From: a virus
Virus record (IMG/VR): IMGVR_UViG_3300029448_000014
Span: 1 to 64,000 of that record
Strand: one strand, 5' to 3'
DNA: 64,000 nucleotides
The translations under genes were made by a program, and so were the position numbers. Shown here piece by piece: positions 62,871-64,000 of this stretch. Under the pieces are notes generated by a model. That model was not told the origin of the DNA, did not search any database, and worked only from the letters and a program-made list of their open reading frames with translations. Positions within the stretch are counted from its first letter, which is position 1. Each line of letters opens with the position of its first letter.

Positions 62871-64000
62871 ATGTGGATTGATAATGACTTTCCCAAACTT
62901 CTTGGTGCAGAACTTTACCGTCCTCATCCTGCTTACATCATTGAGATGGCAGTTGAGCCAGTAGTCGTACACGATTTCTCAAAGCAGCCCGGCCAGACCG
63001 TTCAGCTTGATCGTTACCGCTTCTGGGGTAAGCCTGGCACTAAGGAGTCCCGTGAGCGCACAGCCGACCAAACCCTCGGTACCGCTTCCGCCCGCAATAT
63101 TGTCAAGGACAAAGTGCTTGTCACTCTGCGTGAATACACCGGCCCCGCCGATACTCGCGACAGCGCACAGCCTTCTACTTTCAAGGTTGCTCGTGAAACC
63201 CTGATCACTGCTCAGCGTCTTCTACTTGACACTGGCAATCTCAACGTCTTCCACCAGTCGATTGGAAGCTTGACCCTTTTGGATGATTACCGCCGCTGGC
63301 GCGATCGCGTCTTCGCGAACGAACTGCTTAAAGCAGAAGCTGCCGGTCAAGCATCTAAAGAACAAGGCGGCTACTACCTTCCCGGTGGTAAAGCCAAAGG
63401 TGGTTCAGGTGGCACCCTAGGTGTTACTTACGCTGCTGGCGAATCTGCCAAGTTTGACATCACAACTGACCTTCTTGAAGTTGTAAAGGACATGCGTAAG
63501 CGCAACGTCCCAACCTTCTCAGATGGTTACTACCGCTGCATCGTGGACCCCACGGCAATGATGCACTTGCGCCAGAACAACGACTTCCGCGAGATTGCTC
63601 GTTATCCCGGCACAGGCATGATCAACCCCATGCAGCCAAACCAGGCACCCAACGCTAATTTCTACCAAGGAATGGGTCCTGCTTATGGACAAGCCGGCTT
63701 TGTTGCTGGTCAGCCCGTAATGCCAACTGGCTTCCTCTTCGAGGGCGTCCGCTGGTTCGAGTCCACCAACCTGCCTGAAACTTCATACAACCTTATTGTT
63801 ACTGACCAAGCCAGTGGCGCAGCTGATTACAGCGCTAGCCAGCTGATCTTCTTCGGTCCTCAAGCTGTAGGCGTTGGCATCGGTGGTAATAACGCTCAGA
63901 TTCTTCTCAACAACAATGATGATTTCTCACGTTTCATCATTATGATTTGGAGTCTGTTCGCCGGTTTTGAAACCCTGAATAAGGATTTCATCACGGTTGG
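62871..64000 (+). CDS. major capsid protein, N4-gp56 type (partial, cut by window end)
   Basis: Open from ATG 62871 to the end (376 complete codons). Good ribosome site TTTGGAG 10 nt upstream. The opening WIDNDFPKLLGAELYRPHPA, the TVQLDRYRFWGKPG region, TLLDDYRRWRDRVFANELL and DGYYRCIVDPTAMMHLRQNN agree with the N4-gp56 family of HK97-fold capsid proteins found in many marine phages. DNA here is more GC-rich than in most of the window, consistent with a highly expressed gene. It builds the head shell with the scaffold and portal encoded upstream. Confidence 0.88.
   Translation, partial: MWIDNDFPKLLGAELYRPHPAYIIEMAVEPVVVHDFSKQPGQTVQLDRYRFWGKPGTKESRERTADQTLGTASARNIVKDKVLVTLREYTGPADTRDSAQPSTFKVARETLITAQRLLLDTGNLNVFHQSIGSLTLLDDYRRWRDRVFANELLKAEAAGQASKEQGGYYLPGGKAKGGSGGTLGVTYAAGESAKFDITTDLLEVVKDMRKRNVPTFSDGYYRCIVDPTAMMHLRQNNDFREIARYPGTGMINPMQPNQAPNANFYQGMGPAYGQAGFVAGQPVMPTGFLFEGVRWFESTNLPETSYNLIVTDQASGAADYSASQLIFFGPQAVGVGIGGNNAQILLNNNDDFSRFIIMIWSLFAGFETLNKDFITV

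Noticed and set aside
63301-63308. Single GCGATCGC (HIP1-type octamer) in the capsid gene
   Set aside because: One copy in a coding region is not evidence of HIP1 enrichment; no others were noticed.

Overview
The window is part of the genome of a tailed double-stranded DNA phage of marine picocyanobacteria (Synechococcus or Prochlorococcus). The evidence is psbA (photosystem II D1), a high-light-inducible (Hli) protein, a CpeS-like phycobiliprotein lyase and an NblA-like phycobilisome adaptor, next to a large terminase subunit, portal, scaffold and an N4-gp56-type major capsid protein. There are no rRNA or host housekeeping operons. Both ends are cut inside genes: a surface or fibre-type protein at the left and the capsid gene at the right. 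No tail-tube or baseplate genes are recognisable here, so I cannot assign podovirus or siphovirus morphology.

Layout. (1) 1-6.8 kb, mostly + strand: a lysine-rich DUF5872-type protein, a CpeS-like lyase, an att-like sequence matching a tRNA-Ser 3' end, a complete tyrosine integrase, a small membrane gene that appears to need a -1 frameshift, exported and membrane proteins, an HNH nuclease, an NblA-like adaptor and a kinase-fold protein. (2) 6.8-40.6 kb, mostly - strand: replication (split family A polymerase, fused AEP primase/VirE-type helicase, PD-(D/E)XK nuclease, OB-fold ssDNA-binding proteins), nucleotide supply (ThyX, NrdA and NrdB, thioredoxin-like protein, MazG, DUF3310), an IF-1 homologue, Hli, psbA with an HNH nuclease at its 3' end, an RlpA-like protein, DUF932, two ribbon-helix-helix proteins, a tandem gene duplication, a tRNA-like gene and many very small genes. 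(3) 40.6-41.4 kb: a gene-free, repeat-rich region where transcription switches direction. (4) 41.4-64 kb, + strand: large virion-type proteins, an S74 chaperone-domain protein, a repetitive Gln-rich protein, probable small and clear large terminase subunits, portal, scaffold overlapping the portal by about 500 nt, a host-type sigma factor with a consensus promoter, and the capsid gene. A lytic transglycosylase, an Ig-like-domain protein and a NUMOD4/HNH gene lie in reverse orientation here.

Two repeat families stand out. One is about 20 short hairpins with a covarying CCGGY/RCCGG stem and a GTTA-like loop, most of them just downstream of - strand stop codons and about half followed by a T tract, so largely intrinsic terminators built to one template. 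The other is three elements of about 115 bp (2504-2617, 32131-32243, 41262-41376), each with inverted-repeat arms of 15-17 bp around an AT-rich core of 79-85 bp. Their arm differences are largely G.U-compatible on the + strand, and two of the three end 40-41 nt before a start codon.

As a whole: the left block remodels host light harvesting and reaction centres, the - strand block replicates DNA and makes deoxynucleotides, and the right block builds virions, probably with help from the phage sigma factor. The integrase and att-like site suggest at least an ancestral ability to integrate, although I see no clear repressor.
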